Origin: Pseudomonadota bacterium
GTDB lineage: Bacteria; Myxococcota_A; Polyangia; Polyangiales; Polyangiaceae
Direction of reading: 5' to 3'
Assembly: GCA_023402175.1 (NCBI GenBank)
Contig: JAEXCN010000227.1
Span: 1 to 64,000 of the forward strand
DNA: 64,000 bases
Below the pieces are notes generated by a model that saw only the letters and a list, made by a program, of their open reading frames with translations, ran no database searches and was not told the DNA's origin. Position numbers and translations under genes: made by a program. This document shows positions 52,656 through 61,666 of this stretch, in pieces. Positions within the stretch are counted from its first letter, which is position 1. Each line of letters begins with the position of its first letter.

Positions 52656-52696
52656 GCGAAATCGGGCTCGCTCGCCTCAGGCGAGGCCGATTTCGC
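52656..52696. terminator. Second, bulged hairpin between convergent genes
   Basis: A 10-bp outer stem (GCGAAATCGG / CCGATTTCGC) encloses a 6-bp inner stem (CTCGCC-TCA-GGCGAG) with a short asymmetric bulge. It lies 29 nt from the stop of the VWA gene on the minus strand. Together with 52584-52611 it forms a double-hairpin junction. Confidence 0.45.
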
Positions 52697-52724
52697 GCGC
52701 CGGACGTTGTGAGATGCGCGCGGG

Positions 52725-53975
52725 CTACCGAACCACCGACTGGCAGCCGAAGAGGACGTCGATCTTCGGCGGCGCGTCGCCGCCCTTCGACTGTGCCCCT
52801 TCGCACGACGTCGGGCAGAGAATGACCTTCGTCGGCGCTTTCGGGTTGTCGTAGTACCAGCCGGCGCCGTTCCCGCATGCGGCCTCGTTCGCGACACGCG
52901 GAACGACGACCGCCGGGTTCGTGCCGTCGGTCACGCGCACGTTGACCGCCTCGGGATCGAGGAGACCGCCGTCAGCTTTCGGCATCGCGAGCTCGCAGGC
53001 GATGCGCGACGTCGTCTCGACGGCCTTCGCGATGTCGTCGAAGAACGGTCCCCACGCCGAGGCGCCATCGCAGAGCTTCGCGCGCACGCCGCCGGTCTTC
53101 TTGACGAGCTGCGTGTAGACCGCGCCCGACTTGGCGGGCTGCGTGTTGTTCGGGTAAGTGCAGCGCACGGTGGGATCGGTGGGCGATCCCCAGCCGTAGA
53201 TGCCGTTGAAGAGGTAGCCCTTGAACTGATCCCCTCGGCTCGGGTGCAGCACGCCGGGCGGGAGCGTCGTCGAGCTGAGGGGGTCGGGATTCGCGCCTCC
53301 GTCGAATGTCTCGAACAACGTGGCGTTGAGGCGCGAGTCGTCGTCCGTCACGACGACGATCGTCTTCGTCGCGTTCGCCCGGAGCACCTGGGCCCAGGGC
53401 TCGCTCCCGCGCTTCTCGGTCGGCGTGTAGCCGGCCGTCTGATCGAGCGTTCCGAGGAACTGCTCGAGCGGCTGCGTGCTGAGCACGTCCATCGACGCGT
53501 GGAAGAAGCTCGGGCCGTTGGCGCAGTTGGCTCCGCCGAGCGGAGGCGGGATGCAGATCGGATACGTCTTATTGGCCGGTGTCGTCCCGCGCTTCGAGAG
53601 CATCACGACCTGGTAGTCGATGCCCTTCGAGCCGATGAGGGTCGCGAACGCGTTGAGCCCCGCCTGCACCTCGGCCACGGCGGGCTGCATGCTCGAGGAG
53701 TTGTCGACGATCCAGATGATGTCGACCGGAAGGCGCTCGCGCGTCGCCTCGACCGCGGTCGCCGCGCACGTCTGGAAAGCGGCGTCGCCGGAGTCGAACA
53801 TTCCGGCATCGAAGTCGCCGCCGAAGTCGCCGGCGGGCGGCGCCTCCTGCTCCTCCTCGGGCGTGGCGACGTCGTCGCTCGTGGTTTGAAAACCGGCTCG
53901 ACTCGCAGCGTGCGAGCAAGCGAATGGGCCGATCAACGCGAGAGCGGTGAAGGCGATGCGAAGACGCGTGACCAT
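52725..53975 (-). CDS. VWA-like surface lipoprotein
   Basis: ATG at 53975 (GGAAGGG upstream) opens a lipoprotein signal ending IGPFAC (Cys20). A Glu/Asp/Ala-rich linker follows. At ~85 the VWA-type domain starts: VDIIWIVDNSSSMQPAVAEV with DxSxS (Asp91, Ser93, Ser95). Further on TIVVVTDDDSR gives the fourth-strand Asp. The C-terminal part has Cys pairs and MYXO-type loops. A surface adhesion or binding role is likely. It is 52 nt from the next gene on the same strand (54028-54924). Confidence 0.75.
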   Translation of the reverse strand: MVTRLRIAFTALALIGPFACSHAASRAGFQTTSDDVATPEEEQEAPPAGDFGGDFDAGMFDSGDAAFQTCAATAVEATRERLPVDIIWIVDNSSSMQPAVAEVQAGLNAFATLIGSKGIDYQVVMLSKRGTTPANKTYPICIPPPLGGANCANGPSFFHASMDVLSTQPLEQFLGTLDQTAGYTPTEKRGSEPWAQVLRANATKTIVVVTDDDSRLNATLFETFDGGANPDPLSSTTLPPGVLHPSRGDQFKGYLFNGIYGWGSPTDPTVRCTYPNNTQPAKSGAVYTQLVKKTGGVRAKLCDGASAWGPFFDDIAKAVETTSRIACELAMPKADGGLLDPEAVNVRVTDGTNPAVVVPRVANEAACGNGAGWYYDNPKAPTKVILCPTSCEGAQSKGGDAPPKIDVLFGCQSVVR

Positions 53976-54027
53976 GACGACCCTTCCAGTTGAACGAGCA
54001 ATCCCCACAAGAAACGTAGCGTATCTC

Positions 54028-54924
54028 TCACTGACAGTCGCTCGGCGCGCCGGGCGTGCCTTTGTCGGATCCGGCGGTCCAGGGGTTCGACGACTTGCAC
54101 CAGCTCCCAGCAATTCCCGCGCCCGCGTACGTGAGCGTCTTCAGCTGGATGGACTGTCCGTCGGCGGCGTTCCCGAGGCCGAGCTTTCCGTACCTCGCCT
54201 GTGCGATCTCGGTCGTCCCGTCGAAGAGGAGGATCGCCCCGCTGCCGCTGTTGCCGAGCTGGACCTGGTTGGCCACGAGGGTGCCGGCGCCGTAGTCGTA
54301 CACGATGACCTCCGTCGGGACCTTCGCCGCCATGGCGCCCGAGGTCTTCCTCGCGAGAACGACGTACGCCCCGGGAGCGATCGAGATCCCAGGTCCGATG
54401 GTGTGCGAGTGCACCGGGCTGGCGCCGTCCTTCAATACGAGGCCGCTGAGCAAGCGTGGCGTCGCCGCGGTGTTGTGGATCTCGATCCACTCCTGAACCG
54501 TCTCGTCGCCGGACGGGTTGTACATGACCTCCGAGATCACGACCTCGCCCGGCAGGGGCTTCGTCGCCGTCGAGCCTCCGGCGTCTCCCGCATCGATCCC
54601 GGGGTCCACTCCAGCGTCGCTGCCGGCATCCGTCTTGCCGCCATCGCCCGCGTCCGCGTCGCCGGCGTCCGTCGAAGCGTCGTCGCCGTCGTCTCCGGGG
54701 CTCGAATCGGAGTCGTCCGAGCTGCCGTCTGGCGTGTCGCCCGTGCTCGAGCTGTCCACGCCCGGACGCGCGTCCTTCTTCCCGGCGTCGGTCGCGGCAT
54801 CGAGCTCCGACGTGCTGTCGTAGTCGGGGTCCACGCTCTCGGCGCATCCGAGAACGAGAGCCGCCGTCGCCGTCGACAGCAGCGCGACGTAAGCGAGAGC
54901 GGAGGACCGAGACCAACGACGCAT
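54028..54924 (-). CDS. Lamin-tail-domain lipoprotein with Asp-rich linker
   Basis: 298 residues. Lipoprotein signal ends LVLGC. About 90 residues of Asp/Ser/Gly/Ala linker (DAGDADAGDGG type) follow, as in many myxobacterial lipoproteins. Residues ~125-290 are a lamin-tail (LTD) beta-sandwich: VVISEVMYNPSGDETVQEWIE, then YVVLARKTSG, and SIQLKTLTYAGAGIAGSW near the end. LTD domains occur on bacterial surface proteins and nucleases; no nuclease motif is seen here. It is upstream of the VWA gene, probably cotranscribed. Confidence 0.8.
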   Translation of the reverse strand: MRRWSRSSALAYVALLSTATAALVLGCAESVDPDYDSTSELDAATDAGKKDARPGVDSSSTGDTPDGSSDDSDSSPGDDGDDASTDAGDADAGDGGKTDAGSDAGVDPGIDAGDAGGSTATKPLPGEVVISEVMYNPSGDETVQEWIEIHNTAATPRLLSGLVLKDGASPVHSHTIGPGISIAPGAYVVLARKTSGAMAAKVPTEVIVYDYGAGTLVANQVQLGNSGSGAILLFDGTTEIAQARYGKLGLGNAADGQSIQLKTLTYAGAGIAGSWCKSSNPWTAGSDKGTPGAPSDCQ

Positions 54925-55263
54925 CTACAAGTGTTATCGGCTCGTCGTCGTCGGCCATCAAGACCGGTCACCGATCCGTGGCGTCTCCGATGTCGATTTT
55001 TCGTGGCGCACGCGCGCGCGTTTCCATGACGTTTCAGAGCGTATTTCGAAATCGAAACGAGACTTTCGATTTCGAACGATCGACCCTCCCGACCCATCCC
55101 GTCGATTGCTACTGATGGCGGCTCGTCGAGCGCAGGTCGCAGCGGCACCGAGCCGATCCCCACGGACGCAGCGAGCCCCATGAGAGGCCTGAAAAAGCGG
55201 CATTTCACGCGCTCCGCGATGAATCGCGTCCCCGGCTCCGGGAAGGTCTAGCATGAGCTTCGC
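54925..55263. other. Divergent promoter region between lamin-tail and aceA genes
   Basis: 339 bp with no gene. The right half is locally AT-richer and holds the tandem palindromes at 55044-55077. A likely home for promoters of aceA and the lamin-tail gene. No clear -35/-10 pair was found. Confidence 0.4.
55044..55077. promoter_or_regulatory. Tandem palindromes upstream of isocitrate lyase
   Basis: Two copies of TTTCGA-N2-TCGAAA lie at 55044-55057 (perfect) and 55064-55077 (last base changed), centres 20 bp apart, that is two helix turns. Together they also make a perfect 13-bp inverted repeat (TTCGAAATCGAAA, 6-nt spacer). They lie ~190 bp before the aceA start. A dimeric regulator binding twice on the same DNA face is the natural reading; the regulator is unknown. 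Confidence 0.55.
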
Positions 55264-57516
55264 ATGCCGACCTTCGACGAACAGATCCAAGAGATGCGCC
55301 GCTGGTTCGACCTTCCCCGCTTCGCGGGCATTCGCCGGCTGTACACGCCGCGCGAGGTGGTCGAACAGCGAGGGACGATACGCAACGACTACACAGTCGC
55401 CCGCGAAACCGCGTTCGCATTCCATGCGCGGCTCCGCGAGCTCTTCGAGACGAAGCAATGCATGACGTCGTTCGGCCCGTACTCCCCCGGCGAAGCCGTC
55501 GCGATGAAGCGCATGGGGATCGAAGGGATCTACGTCGGCGGCTGGGCGACGAGCGCCAAGGGCTCGGCGGACGAGGACCCCGGCCCGGACCTGGCGAGCT
55601 ATCCGCTGAGCCGCGTGCCCGACGAGGCGCATGGCATCGTGCGCGCGCTCCTCACGGCCGACAGGAACGAGCACTACCTGCGCCTTCGGATGACCGAAGA
55701 GCAGCGCAAGGCGACGCGTCCCGTCGACTACCGCCCGTTCATCATCGCGGACGCCGACACCGGTCATGGCGGCGACGCGCACGTACGCAACCTGATCCGC
55801 CGATTCGTCGAGGCGGGCGTGCCCGGCTACCACATCGAGGACCAGAAGCCGGGCGTGAAGAAGTGCGGGCACCAGGGCGGCAAGGTGCTCGTCGCCGAGG
55901 ACGAGCAGATCAAGCGCCTCAGCGCAGCGCGCTTCCAGCTCGACATCATGCAAGTGCCCGGCATCATCGTCGCGCGCACGGACGCCGAGTCGGCGACGCT
56001 GCTCGACGGGCGAAGCGACGAGCGCGACCAGCCGTTCATCCTCGGAGCGACGAACCTCGCTACACCGACGTTCCGCATCGCCTTCCTCGCCCTATTGCGC
56101 GGGCTCCATCGCCGTGGGGTCGAGGAGCTCACCGGATATCAGGTCTACGCGACGAGCGAAGAGGAGTACGCCGCTGCCGATGTTTGGCTCGCGCGTACCG
56201 GCCTCGCCGCGCTCTACGACGATGCCGTGAAGCAGTACGAGAAGTCAGGTCGTTCCTCGCCGGACGCCGCGCTCGACAAGGTCTTCGATCGCTTCGTCGA
56301 CGTCTGGCAGGTCGAGGCGAACGTGAAGACGTATCGCGAGGCGGTCGCCGAGGCGATTCGCTTCCGCGCCGGAGAGGGCGTGAAGCTCGCGATGACCGAG
56401 AGCGAATGGCTCGACTTCGCGAAGAACGCGTCGTTCCACCAGATCGGCGTGAAGGCAAAGTCGCTCGGCCTCAGCGTCGTCTGGGACTGCGAGCACGCGA
56501 AGACGCCCGACGGCTACTACCAGGTCCGCGGCGGCATCGAGTACGCGATCGCGAAGTCGCTCGCGGCCGCGCCGTACGCCGACGTGCTCTGGATGGAGAC
56601 GAAGACGGCGGACCTCCACGACGCGAAGATCTTCGCCGACGCGATCCACGCCGTCTTCCCCGACCGCATGCTCGCGTACAACCTGTCGCCGTCGTTCAAC
56701 TGGGACAGCACGGGGATGACCGACGAGCAGATGAGGCGCTTCCCCGAGGAGCTCGGGAAGCTCGGCTTCGTCTTCAACTTCATCACCTACGGCGGCCATC
56801 AGATCGACGGCCTCGCGGGAGAGGAGTTCGCGACCGCGCTCCAGCAGGACGGCATGCTCGCGCTCGCGCGGCTCCAGCGAAAGTTCCGTCTCCTCGAGTC
56901 TCCCTATCGCACGCCGCAGACGCTCGTCGGCGGCCCGCGCGCCGACGCCGCGCTCATGTCGCTCTCCGGACGGACGGCGACGACGAAGGCGATGGGCGTC
57001 GGATCGACGCAGTTCCAGCATCACATCCAGATCGAGGTCCCGCCGAAGGTCTTCGCAGGATGGCTCGACATCTGGGCCAAGCATCACGGCATCACCGCGA
57101 AGCTCGAGGTGACGCTGAAGCCGATCAGCGCCGGCTCGCAGGTCCTCGAGCTGTGCGTGTCCTCGGGCGGCGCGAAGGCCGCGAACGTAATCTTCGAGCC
57201 GATCCAGGATCGACAGGGAAGGAGCATCCTCTCGGTCCGCGATCAGAACACGTTCGACGCGAGCCTCCGGAAGAAGCGCCTGATGGCGCTCGCCCAGCTG
57301 TTCTTGATCCATCGTTACAAGATCGACTCGATCCACTATCTGACGCCGACGGAAGACAACCAGCGGCAGACCGAGGCGATGAAGAAGCGCGGGATCTTCA
57401 GCTCGGTGAACAACGAGGTCGGGCAGATCATCGTCGCGGACGTGAACAAGGATCGGGTGAAGGCGCTCCTCGATCCCGATCGCGCCGCTCTCACTGCGCT
57501 CATCGCGGAGAAGTAG
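55264..57516 (+). CDS. aceA: Isocitrate lyase, long (AceA2-like) form
   Basis: 750 residues, like the long isocitrate lyases of mycobacteria (AceA2) rather than the ~430-residue enterobacterial form. KKCGHQ with catalytic Cys201 is the family signature, and DADTGHGGDAHV is the metal-binding region. YNLSPSFNWD and the C-terminal domain (from ~590, EVPPKVFAGW on) are present. It splits isocitrate into succinate and glyoxylate in the glyoxylate shunt. No malate synthase is beside it. Tandem operator-like palindromes lie upstream and a bulged hairpin follows the stop. Confidence 0.93.
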   Translation: MPTFDEQIQEMRRWFDLPRFAGIRRLYTPREVVEQRGTIRNDYTVARETAFAFHARLRELFETKQCMTSFGPYSPGEAVAMKRMGIEGIYVGGWATSAKGSADEDPGPDLASYPLSRVPDEAHGIVRALLTADRNEHYLRLRMTEEQRKATRPVDYRPFIIADADTGHGGDAHVRNLIRRFVEAGVPGYHIEDQKPGVKKCGHQGGKVLVAEDEQIKRLSAARFQLDIMQVPGIIVARTDAESATLLDGRSDERDQPFILGATNLATPTFRIAFLALLRGLHRRGVEELTGYQVYATSEEEYAAADVWLARTGLAALYDDAVKQYEKSGRSSPDAALDKVFDRFVDVWQVEANVKTYREAVAEAIRFRAGEGVKLAMTESEWLDFAKNASFHQIGVKAKSLGLSVVWDCEHAKTPDGYYQVRGGIEYAIAKSLAAAPYADVLWMETKTADLHDAKIFADAIHAVFPDRMLAYNLSPSFNWDSTGMTDEQMRRFPEELGKLGFVFNFITYGGHQIDGLAGEEFATALQQDGMLALARLQRKFRLLESPYRTPQTLVGGPRADAALMSLSGRTATTKAMGVGSTQFQHHIQIEVPPKVFAGWLDIWAKHHGITAKLEVTLKPISAGSQVLELCVSSGGAKAANVIFEPIQDRQGRSILSVRDQNTFDASLRKKRLMALAQLFLIHRYKIDSIHYLTPTEDNQRQTEAMKKRGIFSSVNNEVGQIIVADVNKDRVKALLDPDRAALTALIAEK

Positions 57517-57524
57517 CTCTCGGG

Positions 57525-57561
57525 CGTGCGGTCGTCGGAGGCTCGCCCTCCGGGCCGCACG
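57525..57561. terminator. Two-part stem-loop after aceA
   Basis: CGTGCGG pairs with CCGCACG (57525-57531/57555-57561) and an inner CGGAGG-CTCGC-CCTCCG closes the loop. It begins 9 nt after the aceA stop. No T-run; a terminator or 3'-end stabiliser candidate. Confidence 0.4.
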
Positions 57562-57659
57562 TCGGCATCGCATGGCCGGAAAGCGCCGCGATCTCGGTCG
57601 CGGCGTGCCTGCCGGAGACCGGCACGTGGCGTGCTCGGGCGCGCCGCGAGGAAATGGCC

Positions 57660-58190
57660 ATGAACATTCGAGCTATGGCTCTGTCGATCCCCTGCGTGCT
57701 CGGCGCCTGCGTGCTCGCAGCGTGCGGCGGTTCGAAGCAGCGATCCGCGGTGCCGTCGACGGCTTTGCCTACCGTGACGAGCGGCGGAATGGAGCGTGCG
57801 GGCGAGAGCATCGCGGTCGGCGAGGAGATCGCACGCACGTGCAACATACACGCAAGCGACATCACGACCGCGCCGAAGTACGATTTCGACAGGAGCGATC
57901 TCCAGCCAGGCGATCGCGCGACGCTCACGAAGATCGCCGAGTGCCTCACGAGCGGGCCGCTGAAGGGCCGCGCGGTGAAGCTCATCGGCCGTGCGGATGC
58001 GCGCGGCGAGTCAAACTACAACATGGCGCTCGGCGCGCAGCGCGCCGGCGGCGTCGCCGACTACCTCGCGCATCTCGGCGTCGCGCGTGCTCGTCTCGAC
58101 ATCACGTCGCGTGGCGAGCTCGACGCCGTCGGCGTCGACGAAGGCGGGTTCCAGGCCGATCGTCGCGTCGATATCGTGCTCGCCCGCTGA
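57660..58190 (+). CDS. OmpA/Pal-like peptidoglycan-binding lipoprotein
   Basis: The ATG at 57660 has AGGA 7 nt upstream; ATG 57654 sits too close to it. 176 residues. Lipoprotein signal ends VLAAC (Cys22). Residues ~60-176 form an OmpA-like domain: YDFDRSDLQPGDRATLTKIA, IGRADARGESNYNMALGAQRA, and the end DRRVDIVL. It should hold the outer membrane to peptidoglycan, like Pal. It has no TolB neighbour. Same direction as aceA but separated by a hairpin. Confidence 0.85.
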   Translation: MNIRAMALSIPCVLGACVLAACGGSKQRSAVPSTALPTVTSGGMERAGESIAVGEEIARTCNIHASDITTAPKYDFDRSDLQPGDRATLTKIAECLTSGPLKGRAVKLIGRADARGESNYNMALGAQRAGGVADYLAHLGVARARLDITSRGELDAVGVDEGGFQADRRVDIVLAR

Positions 58191-58310
58191 GCGACGTCGT
58201 GCTCGCCCGCGGGTCGAGCCGCAGCGCGATTGCTGCGCCCCGCACGTCATGGATGCGCTTGTCCGGTTCTTGCTCTCGCGCTCGCTCGGCTCGAGACGAA
58301 GGAGAACCGG

Positions 58311-59585
58311 ATGACGATCACGCGACGTTCGGGGCGCACGTGCGCGCTCGCCGCAGGCCTCCTCTTGTACATGATCCCGTCGTGCAGCTCGGAGACGAAC
58401 CCGCTGTCGGTGGTGTGCTGCACCGAGTTCAAGGTCGGAGCGGACCTCTCGACGACGGACTTCGGGCTCGAGGGCGAAGTGCGCGGTCGATTCGTCGCGT
58501 TCGCGCAAGCTGCGGCCGACCTCGCCGCAACCGCTTCGAGCGCGCTCGCCGACGTGCAGGCCGCTTGCCGTAACATCGCGTTCGAGCTCGGAGCGCCCGC
58601 AGCGGACATCGCCGCCGCCGACCAGCGCCCCGATCGCGATCGCACGACCGAGCTGTGTCGCCTCGCCGTCGCGCAGATCAAAGGCAAGGTCACGGCGCGC
58701 GCTCAGCTCGACGTCGCGTACCAGCCGCCCGTCTGCCAGATCTCCGTGCAGGCCGCGGCACGCTGCGAGGGACAGTGCACCGCCAAGGGCGCATGTGACG
58801 TGAAGGCGAACCCGCCGGAGTGCAAGGGCGGCCGCCTCGAGATCGTCTGCAAGGGCGAGTGCACCGCAAAGGCCGGCGCCACCTTGCACTGCGAAGGCAC
58901 GTGCACCGGCAATTGCCAGGGCTCGTGTACCGCCCAGGGCGGCGTGCGCTGCAACGGACGGTGCGACGGGACGTGCACGGCCGAGGGCGGCGGCGGCGGC
59001 GATGCGTTCGACGCGCAGGGCAACTGCATCGGCATCTGCAAGGGCACATGCTCGTCCACGCCCCCCGGAGTGAAATGCGAGGGCGCGTGCAACGGACAAT
59101 GTGATGCCGCCTGCCGTGCCGAGGCGAACGCCACCGTGACGTGCGACGGCAACTGTGCCGGCGACTACGAGCCGCTTCGCTGCACGGGCGGGACGCTCGA
59201 GAGCAAGTGCGACGTCGACGCGAAGTGCAAAGCGAACTGCGAAGCGAGCGCATCTGCACGTGCAGATTGTCAGCCGCCGTCCGTCGTCATCACCGCACGC
59301 GCAGGGCTCGACGCCGAGGTCGGACGTTACCTGCAGGTGCTCGAGGCGAACCTCGGGCCGCTCATCGTACTGCTCAAGGCGCGCGGACAGACGTTCGTCG
59401 ATCTCGTCGGTCAGGTCGCGACCGGAGCAGGCGCGACGGGGTCCGCGGCGGTATCGGGCGAGCTCAACGTGCGAGCGAGCGCATGCCTCGTCCCGATCGC
59501 GGCGACGATCGGCGAAGCGGCGGCGAACGCGCGCCTCTCGGTCCAGGCATCGGGCGACGTTCTCGGCGCGGTCGGTGTCCGCTGA
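58311..59585 (+). CDS. Exported Cys-rich CxGxC-repeat protein
   Basis: AAGGAG 6 nt before the ATG at 58311. 424 residues. A signal with possible lipid Cys (MIPSC) starts it. Residues ~20-150 are helical. Residues ~150-325 hold about 35 Cys in CxGxC-type units (CEGQCTAKGAC, CEGTCTGNCQGSC, CNGRCDGTC, CEGACNGQC), a pattern seen in myxobacterial and eukaryotic Cys-rich surface proteins. The last ~95 residues are helical again. It is likely a disulfide-cross-linked outer structure. No enzyme motif. Confidence 0.65.
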   Translation: MTITRRSGRTCALAAGLLLYMIPSCSSETNPLSVVCCTEFKVGADLSTTDFGLEGEVRGRFVAFAQAAADLAATASSALADVQAACRNIAFELGAPAADIAAADQRPDRDRTTELCRLAVAQIKGKVTARAQLDVAYQPPVCQISVQAAARCEGQCTAKGACDVKANPPECKGGRLEIVCKGECTAKAGATLHCEGTCTGNCQGSCTAQGGVRCNGRCDGTCTAEGGGGGDAFDAQGNCIGICKGTCSSTPPGVKCEGACNGQCDAACRAEANATVTCDGNCAGDYEPLRCTGGTLESKCDVDAKCKANCEASASARADCQPPSVVITARAGLDAEVGRYLQVLEANLGPLIVLLKARGQTFVDLVGQVATGAGATGSAAVSGELNVRASACLVPIAATIGEAAANARLSVQASGDVLGAVGVR

Positions 59586-59904
59586 GGTCCACTCCGCTGA
59601 AGATCCATCCCGACGAAGAACATCGCGGCTCATCGGACGATGGACGCCCGCTCGCGAAGAGAGGATCCGAACGATCACCATGGTCGTTCGGGCCTCGCGA
59701 CGATTCGCCGTGATGTCGGCGACTTCTCCGTTCGCTGGTTCATCCCCGATCCGATTTGCGGGTGTGGGGCCGCAAGCTTGGATCGAGCACAGCCGCTCGT
59801 CGCGCGGAGAAAGCGCACGCTCGATCGTGGTGTGTCCGCGTCCGCGATCGGCACGCGCGCTGCAGTGGGGCACGCATCGCTTGGGGGGAGAAAGCGGATT
59901 TACG
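59586..59904. other. Intergenic region, no feature seen
   Basis: 319 bp between the Cys-rich gene and the ferritin-like gene, both on plus. No coding pattern, repeat or clear promoter was found. Confidence 0.4.
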
Positions 59905-60639
59905 ATGCACCTGCCGCTGTACCGCATCGTTGAAGGTCGAAGGCCGGTTGGCCTGGAGAAGCCGGAGTCCGCGGAGAGCGCGACGTCCTCCGGCCGCGTG
60001 CTCGGTTCTTACTTTGCGGAGGCCGCGTACCTCGAAGCAGCGAGCGCGGTCGCGTATGCGCGCCTCGGTCGCGAGCTCGAGCTCCACGGAGCTCCCGATC
60101 GGCTCGTGGAGGGCTGCGGCCATGCGCGAGTCGCCGAGCTCCGTCACGCTCGTCTGCTCGGGCGTCTCGCCGAGCGCTTCGGGGTTCACCCCATGACGCC
60201 GGAGTCAGAGCGTCTCCCGGTCCGCTCCCTCGTCGACATCGCGCTCGTCAACATCGTCGAAGGGTTCGTTCGGACGACGTACGGCGCGACGGCCGCGCAG
60301 TTCCGAGCCCGCTCCGCGGAAGACGCGGACATCCGCGACGTCATGGAAGAGATCGCGCGCGACGAGGTCGCCCACTCCGAGCTCGCGTTCACGATCGCCG
60401 TGTGGCTCCAGGCGGAGATCGATCCCGTCGAAGGTGTCTGGGTCGAGAGCGCGATGCGCCAAGCGGTCGTCTCGCTCGCCCGCGAGCTGGATGTCGAGGT
60501 CGCGCCCGAGCTGACGGAGATCGCCGGCGTGCCCAGCCGCATCGACGCGCTCGAGATGTGGAGCACGCTCTCGAAGCGCGTCTGGCACGGTCTCGCCGAC
60601 CGCGTGTGGAACGCGGCGCTCTGGTTCGACGCTGCCTGA
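59905..60639 (+). CDS. Ferritin-like di-iron domain protein
   Basis: 244 residues from ATG 59905. The frame is open upstream without codon support. A four-helix bundle carries a full ferritin-like ligand set: Glu44 (AAYLEAAS), Glu78-x-x-His81 (AELRH), Glu119 (NIVEGF) and Glu154-x-x-His157 (RDEVAHSE). That is the spacing of rubrerythrin/miniferritin-like di-iron proteins. It has no rubredoxin domain. Iron/oxygen chemistry is likely; the substrate is not known. Cytosolic. Confidence 0.75.
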   Translation: MHLPLYRIVEGRRPVGLEKPESAESATSSGRVLGSYFAEAAYLEAASAVAYARLGRELELHGAPDRLVEGCGHARVAELRHARLLGRLAERFGVHPMTPESERLPVRSLVDIALVNIVEGFVRTTYGATAAQFRARSAEDADIRDVMEEIARDEVAHSELAFTIAVWLQAEIDPVEGVWVESAMRQAVVSLARELDVEVAPELTEIAGVPSRIDALEMWSTLSKRVWHGLADRVWNAALWFDAA

Positions 60640-60757
60640 CGGGCTCGTTTCGCGAACGTCCTCGGCACCGCGCGAGCTCGTGCGCACCCGTCGCGTCCTC
60701 TCGAGGTCCTCTCCTGCCCGGCGCTTGCATGCCGCCGCGAGAAGGAGGTTGTCGCGA

Positions 60758-61666
60758 ATGCCTACGCGCATCAGTCACTTGAACTGCATGTCGTTCTGCC
60801 CGCCGGGACGGCGCTTGTTCGACGGGCGCAAAGGAGCACGGGGCCCCGCCCTCCTCTCGTGCCACTGTCTGCTGCTCGAGCTCGCAGACCGGCTCGTGCT
60901 CGTCGACACGGGCTACGGCGTCCAGGACGTACGCCATCCGCGAGCGCGTCTTCATCCGCTGTTCCTCGACGTGCTCTGTCGACCTCGACTCTACGAGCCC
61001 GCCACGGCGCTCCGGCAGATCGAGGAGCTTGGCTACCGCGCCGAGGACGTCTCGGACATCGTCCTCACCCACCTCGACTTCGACCACGCCGGAGGTCTCG
61101 ACGACTTCCCGCGCGCTCGTGTCCACATGCTCGCTTCGGAGAGAGCGGCTGCCACGGCACAACGGACGTGGCTCGACCGCGCGCGCTTCCGCCCGGTGCA
61201 GTGGACGAGCAGCCTCGAGCGATGGCGCACGTACGAGCCGACGGGCGAGCGGTGGTACGGGTTCGAAGCGGCGCGAGGGCTCGAGGGGCTACCGCCCGAG
61301 ATCCTGCTCGTGCCGCTCATCGGCCACACGTACGGGCACGCGGGCGTGGCGATCCAGCGCGAGAGCGGAACATGGATGCTCCACACCGGCGATGCGTACT
61401 TCTTCCGAGGCGAGATGGACCTCCAGCGACCGCACTGCACGCCGGGGCTGCGCTTCTACCAATGGTTCATGGAGGTGCACCGCGGCAAGCGACTGATGAA
61501 CCAGGAGCGGCTGCGCGAGCTCGTGCGTGATCAAGGCAATCATGTGCAGGTGTTCTGCGCGCACGACGTCGTCGAGTTCGAGCGCATGCGAAGCATCAGC
61601 GCGGCCGCGCCGGCTCCGCAAGAACACGGCGTGGTTCAGCCGCATCTCCGGCCCGGTCTCGCTTAG
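60758..61666 (+). CDS. Metallo-beta-lactamase-fold hydrolase (HxDxDH form)
   Basis: ATG 60758 with AAGGAGG 9 nt upstream; the frame stays open to 60680. 302 residues. The metal motif is HLDFDH (His105, Asp107, Asp109, His110), i.e. HxDxDH rather than HxHxDH, followed by LIGHTYGHAG, HTGDAYF and a late FCAHDVVEF with the last His. The family includes lactonases and esterases. Replacement of the middle His by Asp is found in some branches. Cytosolic; substrate unknown. Confidence 0.75.
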   Translation: MPTRISHLNCMSFCPPGRRLFDGRKGARGPALLSCHCLLLELADRLVLVDTGYGVQDVRHPRARLHPLFLDVLCRPRLYEPATALRQIEELGYRAEDVSDIVLTHLDFDHAGGLDDFPRARVHMLASERAAATAQRTWLDRARFRPVQWTSSLERWRTYEPTGERWYGFEAARGLEGLPPEILLVPLIGHTYGHAGVAIQRESGTWMLHTGDAYFFRGEMDLQRPHCTPGLRFYQWFMEVHRGKRLMNQERLRELVRDQGNHVQVFCAHDVVEFERMRSISAAAPAPQEHGVVQPHLRPGLA

